From Boothiomyces macroporosus (Eukaryota; Chytridiomycota; Chytridiomycetes; Rhizophydiales; Terramycetaceae): a stretch of DNA of 56,413 nt. A program made the translations under genes and the position numbers. The stretch lies in the NCBI GenBank assembly GCA_027604185.1, contig JADGKB010000094.1:1-56413 (forward strand). Reading direction: 5' to 3'. The notes under the pieces are model-generated. The model was not told where the DNA came from. It worked only from the letters and a program-made list of their open reading frames with translations, and ran no database searches. The stretch's first letter is position 1. Each line of letters begins with the position of its first letter. Positions 21,984 through 32,552 of this stretch are shown one piece after another.

Positions 21984-22231
21984 AGAAAATTTTCCATACC
22001 AGGTAATGGGTTAATGTAAACATGATGTCCGGTTTCACTCACACAAAACCAAGATAATCCAAGCCCTAGGGCTATTGCTGTTTGCCGATTCAATCTTATT
22101 ATACCCGCCACACTTTAATCGTGTTGCTAGTAACAAATCGGCACTTTTCTATCTGGTCAATTATTCTTTAACCATTCAGCAACTTAAGATAGTACAGCAA
22201 GGATTCTTAAAGCAATGTAAAATACAGTAAT

Positions 22232-24346
22232 TTATATTTCCTCTTGTTCTTCCCCTTCTGGAGCTTCTGTCTTTGGAATTTGGCTCTCAATTCCCTCCAT
22301 ATTGGACCAAATAGTGGCATGCGCTGCCAAAAGATCTTTGCTTTGTTCATACTCGACTAGATTAATAACAATTACTCTTGTCCCTGATAATAGTTTTTTC
22401 AATATATGGAATCAGGAAGGAAGTCATCAAGTCCTGGACAACCATCTCTGTTTCTACGTATGGCTGGTTAGCAAACACTTTGATTTGTTCAAGTGCATGC
22501 AAAGTGCTAGTATCCTGAATACTAGTGCTAATAATATCCTGTAGAAAAGTATCAATAGTTTCCTGGTTCACTTTAGTAATTTGATTATAGATTTCGGATT
22601 CCATAGATCGTTCAATTAACTCCAGCTGGCGTTTGCCAGATTCCTCCACTTCGCGGATTAATCTTGTTTTTGTGGCTAATTTCACCATTGCTTGGTGTCT
22701 AATCATTTCTCTCTTTCTAACCAGTTCCTTTGTCAAGAAATCAAGCGTTTTGCCGATATACTCTGCTTGTATAGTAGATTCAAATCTATTATCTGATGGT
22801 TCAGGTTGTATAGACTGTGGTTTCTCTGTAGTATGCTTCTGTCTTAATTCGTTGATCAAATTCAATTGTCGTTGCTTGGATTCATACATTTGTGTTTGTA
22901 CAAATCTACCTCTGATTAATTTCTGTAATAAATGGGCTGCGATTTCCATTTCTTCTTCCTCCTCAGTTCTATGTTAAACCCAACTTACGGGAAACTAATT
23001 GATGGGGTAGGTGGTCTTGGTGGTGGCTTTTCTATTCTTATTGCGTATTTAAGCGGCTGCTTTTCCAACAAATCTCTATTTTTACGCTCTTGTAGTTTTA
23101 GCGCCATATTTTCAAGTTGCTCTTTCAATTGCTTCTCCTGAATTAATTCAAATTACTCGTCTGGCTTCAACGGATTTTTCCTTGGTTTCGCTTCGCTCTA
23201 TTTTTGGTTCAAGGACTGACGGTGGAAGTGAGGCTTCCAGTTCATTCAAACCTGAGAAATTGTCGAGTTCAGTCAAGCGGACTTGTAAAGTAGTTGATGC
23301 TTTATCTTTGAATACCCCATCTCTTGCTTTTGGTGCGTATACCTTTGAGCCAAAGTTTCCATATTCATATATGATATCTCTTTTTTCCAGTTTTTGGTCG
23401 ACCCTGCCTCTCTGCTCAGCAAGTTTTCGGAGGCCTGAATTAGTATATCTTACTCTTGATTCTCTTTCTATTTATCCGTTCAAAATAGGCATCTCTGTCC
23501 TGCATTTTCCTTTGCCAAATTCGCTCGATCCGTTTATCATTGGCGAGATCATTTTCCATTTCACGTTTGCGAATAACTTGAGTCAAAATCTCTAGTCTCT
23601 CTTCTTGAAGTTTCTTGATTTCCTCCTCTCTTTCTTGCCACTCTTTCAATTCCATTTCTTCCATCATTTTGAGCCTTCTTTCAAACGATTCTTGGTCTAC
23701 AACAACTGGAAGTGAAGCTTCCCAAATACGCTTTAGTCTAGCCCTTTCAATCATTTCCAATTCTGCTACTCCTGTTGGCAGACCGTTTCCGTAGCTCAAT
23801 GATGACAATGCAAGCAATTCTGGCGGTGGCTCGTTAGGTTTAAAAATGTAATCTGGTGAATAAGGGTCAGTTTGTGCCTGGGATTCGCTATATCAACAAT
23901 AATTACCGATATTTGGTTTGTGTTGACACTGTCTTTGTTTTTTGTACCGGTTCTGGTAAACTAGGTCCTGAATGCGAGAGAGTTTTCTGTTTCGCATAGA
24001 TAATTTGCCCGCCGAATATCGGTAGATACGGCATTATTGGTCGTCTAAAGTATTTAAATCTATTTTGTCCAGCTACATTCGCTGGCTCTACAACTTGACT
24101 CCTGTCTTCCCCATACCCTTTTGGGAACGGATTAACTTTTAATTGATACCGCATTGGCGGATAGTGTCGTAGCGCTGAAAACATATTGTTAAATGTTGGA
24201 TGTATAATCACTTGCTGTGCTTGCGATTTGGTCATTGCTTTAACATGGTCAGAATATCCAGCAACCGTGTATGTGCTGTCTACATTAATCGCATTTACCA
24301 TACAAATAATCGTGCGGTCTGTTTGGCACGACACCTGCATGCGCAT
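22232..24346 (-). CDS. CFAP91: Cilia- and flagella-associated protein 91
   Basis: CFAP91 (MAATS1, FAP91) is an axonemal protein at the base of radial spokes RS2/RS3 and the calmodulin- and spoke-associated complex. The 672-residue product matches the family from end to end: MFSALRHYPP, NRFKYFRRPIMPYLP, STQTKYR..AQTDPYS, YGNGLPTGVAELEMIERARLKRIWEASLP, EEMELKEWQEREEEIKKLQEERLEIL, EMEIAAHLLQKLIRGRFVQ and FLTKELVRKREMIRH. There are five introns: 23888-23906, 23435-23453, 23138-23156, 22969-22988 and 22357-22375 (19, 19, 19, 20, 19 nt). Each join falls inside aligned family sequence. The start at 24346 is the first in-frame ATG; 24340 is a second ATG two codons on. This gene shows directly that the organism has a motile flagellum. 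Confidence 0.95.
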
Positions 24347-24609
24347 AAGTTATAGCTGCCATCTAGTTTTCGTGTTAAAATCAAAATGACGTGAACAATG
24401 AATTTACTTTGAAAGCTGTCTAGAGCTACAACACGTCGTGCATTAAAGCACGCACTATCAAGTGCCCTTTATTGCAGATTTAATACCATCAGAGATTGGG
24501 GGCAAAGTACACATAGATATTGTGATATTACACGACGAAATCACATCGTACCAATCAGTATTGCAGATGTTCAGTAAAACCATTTATTTAACAACAATCT
24601 ATAGCCAAT

Positions 24610-26100
24610 CTACTTTTTGGCAGCAGGCTTTTCAACATCCTTCTTTGAGTATTCAATTGAAGCTGGAACACAACCACGAGGATCTTCAAAGATTTGCTCG
24701 ATTTCTTCCAAAGTGCGACCTTTAGTTTCTGGAAAGTACTTTTGGTAAGTAAGGGCTGCAATGATATCAACCACAACGTAGAAGCCAAAGAATCGCCATG
24801 CCAGTTTGTTTGCCCCGTTGGAAAGAATGTAGTTTTGGAGATAAGCGACCGCGTTGACGAGCAACTGTTCGAATGCCATACCAGTAGCACGAGCATTGTA
24901 GCTGAGGATTTCGACACAATAGAGTGACTGAAGGGGAGTGTAGCAGAAGGAATAGCCAATAGAGAAAGCTTGGATAAACAAGAACGCAATGATTCCCCAC
25001 ACCGCAGCTTGAGTAGCATCGTAGACTCCACAGAATAGTGTTAATCCAGCCATGCACACTGCGGTAGTGACAGCACCAGCAGTCAACAATGTGCGTCTGT
25101 TCTTGGAATCAGCCTGAGAAGCGCCTGCAAATCCAGCCAGGCAGCCAATGATTTGTGTGATTACATTGAAAAGCAAAGTTTGGAAAGTATTGTCCTTGTC
25201 GACTCCCAAGTATGGCAGAATCTGTTGAATGTAGTATCCCGAAACATAGTTGCCTGCATATTGGGTAAAGAATGCAACCAAGAAGAGCAGGAGCATCTGA
25301 TATCTGAGTGTTGAAGTTCCAAACAGTCCAAAGTAAGTGGTGATGGTGTTTTCATTTTCCTTTTGCATTTCTTCAAACGCTTTAATTTGTTCATCAATAA
25401 TTGGATCAGTGGCATCTCCGTCTGCATGGTACTTTATAAAGAACTGGCGAGCTTCTTCAACACGCCCTTTGGACATTAACCACCGAGGGGATTCAGGGAT
25501 GATGAAACAGCCAAGGAGAACTATGCCAGAGAACACACATTGCACAAAGAGCGGAATTTGCCAAGCTACGTCTGTTTCAGTGTTGGCAAAAGCAAAAGTA
25601 ATGACCGCAGCTGGGATTGAGCCAACACTCCATCCAGTGTTGTAAACTGCACCAGCTCTTCCACGGAAACTTGGGTGGGCGACTTCAACAACATACGTTG
25701 GAGCAGCGGTAGTGACAAAGACTACACCAAAGCCAATCATGAAACGACCAAGTTGGAGAGTAACGAGACTCTTTGGCAAGATTTCCAAAAGAGCGCCTGC
25801 AATGATGATGGTGGATCCAAGAGCCATGGTGCGCACACGTCCAAAGTAGTTGGCAATTGGGCCAACGAAAACTGTTCCGATAACAGACCCAAGTTGCAAC
25901 AGCCCAATGAACCATGCGAGAAAGTTTGGATCTGCATCAATTGAAATCTCTCCAAACACTGCCTTGAATGGCTTCATTACAATAATGGAACTCATTAGTG
26001 ACAAGTCGTAACCGTTGATTGCTGAATTCAAGAAGGCGATAAAGCATGCAAAGTATAGTGAGACGAATCCTTTGTTCCAAGTATCCAGTTGTCTAGACAT
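24610..26100 (-). CDS. MFS sugar permease
   Basis: A single-exon, 496-residue member of the major facilitator superfamily, sugar porter family, with 12 predicted TM helices. It imports hexoses or disaccharides by proton symport at the plasma membrane. Signature blocks are GRFMIGFGVVFVTTAAPTYVVEVAHPSFRG after TM4, PESPRWLMSKGRVEEARQF before the central loop, and PETKGRTLEEIEQIF after TM12. The N-terminal INGYDLSLMSSI and the FFTQYAGNYVSGYYIQQ stretch in TM7 are closest to the fungal lactose/cellodextrin permease branch, but substrate cannot be fixed. A TATA box lies 27-35 bp upstream of the ATG. The coding sequence is less AT-rich than its neighbours, which fits strong expression. Confidence 0.93.
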   Translation of the reverse strand: MSRQLDTWNKGFVSLYFACFIAFLNSAINGYDLSLMSSIIVMKPFKAVFGEISIDADPNFLAWFIGLLQLGSVIGTVFVGPIANYFGRVRTMALGSTIIIAGALLEILPKSLVTLQLGRFMIGFGVVFVTTAAPTYVVEVAHPSFRGRAGAVYNTGWSVGSIPAAVITFAFANTETDVAWQIPLFVQCVFSGIVLLGCFIIPESPRWLMSKGRVEEARQFFIKYHADGDATDPIIDEQIKAFEEMQKENENTITTYFGLFGTSTLRYQMLLLFLVAFFTQYAGNYVSGYYIQQILPYLGVDKDNTFQTLLFNVITQIIGCLAGFAGASQADSKNRRTLLTAGAVTTAVCMAGLTLFCGVYDATQAAVWGIIAFLFIQAFSIGYSFCYTPLQSLYCVEILSYNARATGMAFEQLLVNAVAYLQNYILSNGANKLAWRFFGFYVVVDIIAALTYQKYFPETKGRTLEEIEQIFEDPRGCVPASIEYSKKDVEKPAAKK

Positions 26101-26126
26101 TTTAATATCTGTTTATCCAATCAGCT

Positions 26127-26135
26127 CTATTTATA
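26127..26135 (-). promoter_or_regulatory. TATA box of the sugar permease gene
   Basis: On the minus strand the sequence is TATAAATAG, 27-35 bp before the ATG at 26100. It is identical to the core of the box before the fungalysin gene. Confidence 0.6.
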
Positions 26136-26466
26136 CTTGAAGGATCTATTGTGTCACGCACACACCAATTCAAGTGGGCCGCGAGATTATTTATTCATTC
26201 ATAGTCGAATCAGAGGCAAACAAGATCTTAAAATCAAGGCCACGTTACCTAATATCAACTTTTACATATTTGCCGTTATTTATCTTTCCAAGTATCCCTA
26301 ATCTGTGAATTTACATTTTCCTTGAGATTCTAAATCTGGTGGTACAACTGATGTTTAACCAGTCATGTGAGATAAAGAACCTGAGCATGACTGAAAAATT
26401 AGATTGACCAAATTGGTAAACAGAGATTTCTGAGCGCTAATGGCGGCCAGAATGAGTACATGTTTG

Positions 26467-26892
26467 TTAATTAAAAACTAACGGGCCACTGTGTGGTACC
26501 ACTAGTTTCAAAATGGCTTTTCGTTTGGATTCATGCAAAAGTTTAGGCAGATAGCGAACACTGCCTCTATCAGGAACGTGGACAGCATTTACTATGAGTT
26601 GATCAACTGAATTGTTTTGTATTCTATACTGGATACGTTCTCTGGCTCAATTACTGCTCGAAATAGACTAATGTGAAGAGAACGGATTCCAATCCTCTCC
26701 GAATCGAAGGAATCTAGATTGCTGATAGTTAAACAACCGTTTATTTTATACCCCGAGAAACTTATGCAGATCGAGTTGAAGGATTCGGAACTAAGAATTT
26801 GAGCCCACAAACGCGATAATCAGGATTTATTGGATTCCCAAACAATTACATTCATTCTTGGCAGCCATTTAACAGCATCTGCTCTGAGCATA
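26467..26892 (-). pseudogene. Possible decayed gene on the minus strand
   Basis: Three consecutive minus-strand reading segments follow one another in different frames: MLRADAVKWLPRMNVIVWE from 26892, a 71-codon segment WAQILSSESFNSICISF that ends at 26592, and VHVPDRGSVRYLPKLLHES to 26467. Each is more protein-like than expected, but they are separated by a stop or a frame change and no 19-23 nt intron joins them. I read this as a gene with at least two disabling frameshifts, perhaps an F-box/leucine-rich type. It could also be chance. The remaining sequence from 26136 to 26944 shows no gene. Confidence 0.3.
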
Positions 26893-26944
26893 TCACAAGT
26901 CAAATTAAAAGAATTAAAACAGTGTTATTTCGCAATAGTAAGTA

Positions 26945-27455
26945 TTATTCTTCATAGTCTGCCTCGGTCTTTGCTTTTCTAGGACGAGCTTCCCTAGCTG
27001 GAGGCTTTTCCTTCTTGCTGACTTTTGCTCCTTTGGTAGCAGCTTTTAAAGCCTTGGCTTCTTCCTTTGCTTTCTTTTTGGCTTCCTTTTCAGCTTCCTT
27101 TGCTGCTTTCTCATCCTCCTTTTTCTTTTCGGCTGCCTTGATCTCTTCTTCAGCTCCTTCTACTTTGGCTTTAACAGCTTCTTGATCTTCAGGTTTTAAA
27201 GAGGAAAACCCTTCCAAATTATCAACAGAACCAACATGTTGTAGGACGGTTGGAGTTACACAAGCCCTGCTGTTATAAAAAAGTACCAGTGTCTCCAAGT
27301 CCAGCTTTCATGACCCATAATTTCAACTTGAGTGCCAAAGCGGAGTGAACCAGATGGGATTTCCTGGTATTAAATCACAATACTTTATCAGTGCAAGATT
27401 TGCCTGCTTTGCACTTTGCTCTGGATGAAGCAGCGTATTCGACTTTGTAGGGCAT
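26945..27455 (-). CDS. PARP-type zinc-finger protein with basic tail
   Basis: A 156-residue protein with one PARP-type zinc finger and a lysine-, glutamate- and alanine-rich tail. The finger starts YKVEYAASSRAKCKAGKSC, then IPSGSLRFGTQVEIMGHESWTWRHWAC, giving Cys, Cys, His and Cys ligands; VTPTVLQHVGSVDNLEGFSSLKPEDQEAV follows as in fungal single-finger proteins. In PARP1 such fingers bind DNA nicks and ends. The tail (KAAKEAEKEAKKKAKEEAK) resembles histone-H1-like or nuclear targeting sequence. Two 20-nt introns lie at 27364-27383 and 27267-27286; the second splits the codon for the Trp of the HW-C motif. No poly-ADP-ribose polymerase catalytic domain is present. Role in DNA repair or chromatin is inferred. 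Confidence 0.88.
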
Positions 27456-27629
27456 TTGTGAAAGCTTGTTGGGAATTTTCAGAATTTTTCATTCACCCGC
27501 ATGACCAGTGCATGACATGATTTTATGCCAGTAATAATATCAGTTAGTTGAGATGGGGATCTATTAAATTTCACGAGTTTAACTTTCTCTTTTTTTCTTT
27601 TTTTTAATTGGTTATCAGAATGAATTGCT

Positions 27630-28160
27630 TTGATGAATAGCCTGCTACAAAGTGTGGCGCAGAGGCCACTCATCAACATGCCACTCATCAAGAGGCCACT
27701 CATTTCCAGACAATATTTTTTAATGTTTGATGTCAATATCCGATTTGTAGAGCACAATAGTAATGAATACAACCAAGAGATAGAACTAAGACAAAAGATA
27801 CTACGAGAACCACTAGGATTACACTTTACAAAGAAAGAACTGGATCAAGAGTCCAATCAGCTCCATATTTGCGCATTCATCATTGATACTCTGGCTGGAT
27901 GTGTGGTAATGGTGCCCAATGGAACGGTTCTAAGAATGCGACAGGTAGCTGTGGGAAATGATTACCAAGGACTAGGAATCGGAAAACTGTTGGTTCAATT
28001 CTGTGAAAAGTATGCAGTGGAAAACGACTACAAATGTATTAAATTACATGCTCGTGAGAATGCAGTACCATTCTATACCAAGCTGGATTACAAGACAGAA
28101 GGCGATCAGTTCATTGAAGTTGGGATTCCGCATTTCGCAATGTCCAAATATCTGAAATAA
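27630..28160 (+). CDS. GNAT-family N-acetyltransferase
   Basis: A single-exon acetyltransferase of the GNAT superfamily, which transfers acetyl from acetyl-CoA to an amine. The acetyl-CoA loop is GNDYQGLGIGKLLVQF (Q-x2-G-x-G), preceded by the beta strand VLRMRQVAV and followed by KLHARENAVPFYTKLDYKTEGDQF. The pattern is like bacterial ElaA-type GNATs. The open frame begins at 27630 with a basic leader (MMNSLLQSVAQRPLINMPLIKRPLISRQYF) that could target mitochondria; the domain itself begins at the ATG at 27723, which may be the true start. The leader contains three near-copies of a 12-bp string (GCCACTCATCAA), so it may be a recent addition. Substrate is unknown. Confidence 0.85.
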   Translation: MMNSLLQSVAQRPLINMPLIKRPLISRQYFLMFDVNIRFVEHNSNEYNQEIELRQKILREPLGLHFTKKELDQESNQLHICAFIIDTLAGCVVMVPNGTVLRMRQVAVGNDYQGLGIGKLLVQFCEKYAVENDYKCIKLHARENAVPFYTKLDYKTEGDQFIEVGIPHFAMSKYLK

Positions 28161-28539
28161 AGATGGATCGACAGCTGAATCAAGTTTCATTAGGATTTGT
28201 AAATTAATTGAGGATATAGTCATTTAGATTAATCGCGGTTTGTATTGGTGCTGAAACGAGTAGAACCAAAATACACTTTTGATTTGGTCTTGCTTTTGTA
28301 TGCGTGGGATAATTTGCATAAGTTGGTTTCTTGAGCGTATTCCGTATGCGATTGCTGAATGCTACTATATCAAAGAAGTCGACTCTGGTACTTGGTGTCA
28401 AGATTAGCGCTCACACATATACTCTTCATTTCGCTTGTACGCCTTGCTAATACCATAGTGGAACTACGAGTGATCATAGGATTTCGTTTCTGTTGAACTA
28501 TTTCTGTCCGTTCGGATAAATTCTAGTTTTCCAAATCTC
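28161..28539. other. Intergenic region before cullin-4, nothing firm
   Basis: 379 bp between two plus-strand genes. A minus-strand frame at 28204-28401 opens with TTG and cannot be extended to an ATG by a splice of the local type, so I do not call it. No repeat or RNA gene is visible. Confidence 0.5.
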
Positions 28540-30873
28540 ATGAACATTGCGAAATCCAAAAGACCAAGCAGTGGATTAGATCAAACCGCCTCCAAGCGCC
28601 AAATGCTCAAACACAAGCTCGTCATCAAGCCATTCAAAGTAAAACCGAAGGCACCAGACTTTTACTTGGAAATCACCTGGAATACTTTACAAACGGCGAT
28701 CACCCAAATTCAACAGAACCAAGAGAATTTGCCGCTTGAAATCTATTACCAAGCATGCGAGAATTACTGCCACCTGAAGGAGCAACAGGGTTTGTATACA
28801 AAGCTTCGCAACATGATGGAAACTCATGCACAGAAACTGGCTGCTCAATTGAAAAAGGAAATCAGTGGAAATGTGTTGCAAACGTTTAATGATTACTGGA
28901 AGAACTATATCAGCCAGATTGTATTCAAAGATTAATTTAGAATGTTTTGAAATCTGTATTTTTGTACCTTGATCGTACTTTTATACTGCACTCCAAGGAT
29001 AAAAAATCAATTTATGAAACCGGATTGCAGTTATTTAAGGAGCATGTGCTCGGAGATATGTATATCAAGGAAAGTTTGGTTGGGGCAATGATTGCGGAAA
29101 TCAATAATCAGCGGTATCTTTTTATTTACTTAGAAATGGCGGCCCTGTTAATTCGCTATTAAAACCACTTGCAGAAATGTTTATCGAACTTCAAGTATAT
29201 TATTCAATGTTTGAATCAGTCTTTATTAAAGAGACTGTGAAATACTACGAAAATGAAGCCAGGCGATATATCAATGAAATTATTGAGAAAAGGGACGGCA
29301 AATTAGTTTCTCAGTACCTTGAAATTGTTCTTGCAAGAATCAATCAAGAATCCCTCATCTGTAGCGAAGAAGGGTATTTGAATCCTGCAACACAGAAATC
29401 AATAATATCTACATTACAAACTGTGATGATTGATGCCCACAAAACCACTATATTGACTCATTCGTTTGAATACTTTGTAGACAATGATTGCTATGAAGAT
29501 TTGCACCGCATTTATTCCTTCTTTGGCGAAACAAAGAATTTGGACTATTTGAAAACGCACCTCTCAGAGTACATTCAAGTAAGTTCCGGTTAATTATAGA
29601 AAATTGGAGATCCTATTGTGCAAGATCCTAGTAAGGATTCTGAAATGATTCAAAGTTTACTTGATTTCCAAGAAAAGATCAATACCATTATTGTCAGTGG
29701 GTTTGATGACAATCCTACGTTTGCTTTAGCTGCAAAAGAGTCATTTGGTGCGTTTGTAAACAAGCGAAAGATGAAACCAGCCGAACTGGTCGCGTTGTTC
29801 ATTGATAAACTATTAAAGACTGGAAAGATTACCGAAGAGGAAGTAGAAAGAAAGCTCAACCAATGTTTATCGCTATTTAGATTGATTCAAGGAAAAGATG
29901 TATTTGAAGCATTTTATGGAAAACACTTGGCCAAGAGATTGCTGTTGGGAAAAAGTGCTAGCGTTGATTCCGAAAAGAGTATGCTTGTAAAGTTGAAGAG
30001 CGGTAATAATTGCTTAAATCAGAATGTGGGGCTGGATTTACTCAAAAGTTGGAAGGAATGTTTAAAGATGTCGATTTGTCTACTGATTTGATGAAATCAT
30101 TCATGAGTTCAAAATATGCGAGCAGACTGTCTGATATGGAGCTTCATGTTCATGTATTGACATTCAGTTATTGGCCAACATATCCTATACATTTGATCAA
30201 CATTCCTGAAGAATTCGCAAATGATCAACAAGTTTTCAACGAGTTTTACACCAGTAAATACAAAGGAAGAAGATTGGCTTGGCCAATGTCACTTGGACAT
30301 TGCGTATTGCACTACCAGCATCCGAATGGAAACAAGGACCTGATTGTATCCCTTTACCAGGCAGTTATACTTTTACTGTTCAACAAATACACTCAACTTA
30401 CCACTAGTGAAATAGTATCCCTACTAGTCCCTGAAGAAGAAAATGCACTTCCAAAGGAAGAGTTATTCAGGGCTCTACAGTCTATTTCAGTCGCAAAGAT
30501 CAAAATACTAAAGAAGAATCCATACACTAAAGATATTTCTTTGGCTGACAAATGGACCATTAACCTCGACTTTTCTCATCCTAAGCACAGAGTAGTCATC
30601 AATACTATCCAAGCTCAAGAAACCGAACAAGAAAACCAAAAAACTACTGAACAGCTATTTGAAGATCGGCAATGGCAAGTTGACGCTGCAATCGTCCGTA
30701 TCATGAAGGGCAAAAAGAAGTGTAGCTTCAAAACCTTGGTCACTGAGCTCTTTGAAATGTTGAAATTCCCTGTTGAAACTGCTGATTTGAAAAAGCGAAT
30801 TGAAAGTTTGATTGAAAGGGATTACATGGAAAGAGACCCTAACGATCCCAGTGTTTATCTCTATCTTGCTTAA
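28540..30873 (+). CDS. CUL4: Cullin-4
   Basis: Cullin-4 is the scaffold of CRL4 ubiquitin ligases (DDB1 at its N-terminus, RBX1 at its C-terminus), active in DNA repair and replication control. The 750-residue product starts with a basic leader (KRQMLKHKLVIKPFKVKPKAP) typical of CUL4, then cullin repeats, then the cullin homology domain ([49 protein letters not shown]). It ends with the neddylation region IVRIMKGKKKCSF, in which the acceptor Lys is kept, and the family terminus YMERDPNDPSVYLYLA. Four introns lie at 28921-28940, 29114-29133, 29579-29599 and 30003-30022 (20, 20, 21, 20 nt). The last one restores the [10 protein letters not shown] block. The WD40 protein at 6752 could be a substrate receptor, but nothing links them directly. 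Confidence 0.96.
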
Positions 30874-30924
30874 TACATTGTTGCAAAAAGTTATTTTAAA
30901 TTTTTCACTAAAACGGCAATATAT

Positions 30925-32337
30925 TCAATTATTTCTTTCATTAGCGGTCCTCTTTCCCTCTGTAAACGCCGTCCTTACAAACCGTGCAACTTGGATAGAG
31001 ATTAAATTATGAGCTAAGAACAGTAAATCCTGGTATCCAAACATTGACTGGTACACATAGTCATTCTTCAACAGCTCTGTAAAATTCATGAAATAATACA
31101 ATGCGACATAAAGCACAAATATCACTATATCCAGTATCACATAGTAGAAAAACTTTGGATCCAAGTGATGGATTTGCTGCAGTTTTGAAGTAAGCTTGAT
31201 ATTCTTTTTCTGAAACATAAACTTTCCTGAAATGTAGACTTGGGGTAAAATGTTCCAGATAAAGAGAAAGACAACGTAGACTATAAATAGCTTTGTTGAA
31301 TAAGAAATCTGGACTTCGAATTGATTAGGTACCTGAGTGAGGTAGTAAATGTAATTACCTCCAGCAAAAATCAAATGAAATACTATGAGTAACCCAAGTA
31401 TCACCCATCGAGTGCTTTTTTCAATATCCAATACAGCAGTCAGCATCTTGTACGGACTGTATATTGCAGAAAACGTAGCAAAGTTCTGAAATATTTGTGT
31501 GAATTCTAATTGAACAGCTTGTGCGTATATCGTCGGGAATCTGGCAATCAAGTAAACAAATTTAAATATAATGTATAACATCCAATTAACTGAGCTGAAT
31601 AATGTCACCAAAGTATGCGTGCCGCTTTTGCATTTTAAACAGGTTATGGAGCTCTCTAGGACCAAATACCCTGATATTGCGAAACTAGCTCCGTATGCCA
31701 TAAAGCTGTACGCACCCAGCATTCCGTTTGTTAATTGCAAGTATATTGATGGTGTGTATGCTATCCATGAAAACGTTTGGGATGCCAAATTGTTTGAAAC
31801 AAGCCAGATGTAATTGGAGGAAAGTAGTGGATTATTAATAGTTGCAGTTTTGTAGGTATATATGCTCGACGTGTAATTATTTCCGATACAGTTGCTATCA
31901 TCTGCAAATACTGATAAAGCGGTAGGATGACACACATACTTGCCAGCTATACACTTTCCATTCGCCCTGATAAATATATACCTGTAACCGCTTAAAGAAG
32001 TTTGCGTCTCTGCTTCTAAAGTACAATAAGGAATATTTCTAGCTGCAAGTGGCATTGATTCAAAAATAGAGTTTTGTACTATTGCTGGCATTGCACTGTA
32101 AAATCCACTCGACAACTTTAAATCTAACAGTTCGTAACAACAATTGGAAGTCAACACTGAATTGTATCCGCAACTACCAATAAAATATTCTTGAACAACC
32201 AGCTTGTATGTTGGCGACCAAGTTTCATTTGCGGCTGATGTATATAAATCTGACACGTAAAATGAATACATAATATCTGGCGGTGCTGCACATGATGGTG
32301 TGTAATATTGACTTTCTAGTATGTGAATGCTTGTCAT
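30925..32337 (-). CDS. Array gene 1: seven-TM protein with Cys-rich N-domain
   Basis: First (downstream-most) of four tandem, intronless paralogues, about 470 residues. I know no named family. Residues 1-210 form a presumed extracellular domain with conserved cysteines (CGYNSVLTSNCCYELLDLKLS, PYCTLEAE, NGKCIAGKYVC). Seven hydrophobic helices follow, from MLGAYSFMAYGASFAISGYLVLES to AHNLISIQVARFVRTAF. The tail is short. There is no cleavable signal peptide. The ATG at 32337 (TSIHILESQYY) lines up with the starts of the three other copies; a longer frame from 32409 is rejected for that reason. The stop is only 51 bp from the convergent CUL4 stop. GPCR-like topology suggests a sensor, which is inference. 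Confidence 0.8.
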   Translation of the reverse strand: MTSIHILESQYYTPSCAAPPDIMYSFYVSDLYTSAANETWSPTYKLVVQEYFIGSCGYNSVLTSNCCYELLDLKLSSGFYSAMPAIVQNSIFESMPLAARNIPYCTLEAETQTSLSGYRYIFIRANGKCIAGKYVCHPTALSVFADDSNCIGNNYTSSIYTYKTATINNPLLSSNYIWLVSNNLASQTFSWIAYTPSIYLQLTNGMLGAYSFMAYGASFAISGYLVLESSITCLKCKSGTHTLVTLFSSVNWMLYIIFKFVYLIARFPTIYAQAVQLEFTQIFQNFATFSAIYSPYKMLTAVLDIEKSTRWVILGLLIVFHLIFAGGNYIYYLTQVPNQFEVQISYSTKLFIVYVVFLFIWNILPQVYISGKFMFQKKNIKLTSKLQQIHHLDPKFFYYVILDIVIFVLYVALYYFMNFTELLKNDYVYQSMFGYQDLLFLAHNLISIQVARFVRTAFTEGKRTANERNN

Positions 32338-32552
32338 GTAAAGATAAATTTCCGATATTACAGTGACGCAAAAAACGTTCTTGCCTTGCTGCGTTGCAAG
32401 AAAATCCAAGTTTTGGGCATAGGATTAATGTGCGCGCAGTTGACTATAAAGAGGATCGTACTAGCGAAATCCTCGTTGACTGCGATGTCAAAAGAGTGAC
32501 ACCACACACAAAGAAAGCCTCTTAACAGAGAAGTCTACAATATTGACTTTAT

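Noticed and set aside
24767..25955. Several long frames antisense to or shifted in the sugar permease
   Set aside because: Codon bias of the strongly expressed permease leaves other frames open; none has an independent signature.
28204..28401. 65-codon minus-strand frame before cullin-4
   Set aside because: Begins with TTG; I tried to reach an upstream ATG through a 19-26 nt splice and no combination gave the right phase.
32338..32409. Longer start for array gene 1
   Set aside because: The extra 24 residues have no counterpart in the other three copies, which begin at the ESQYY block.
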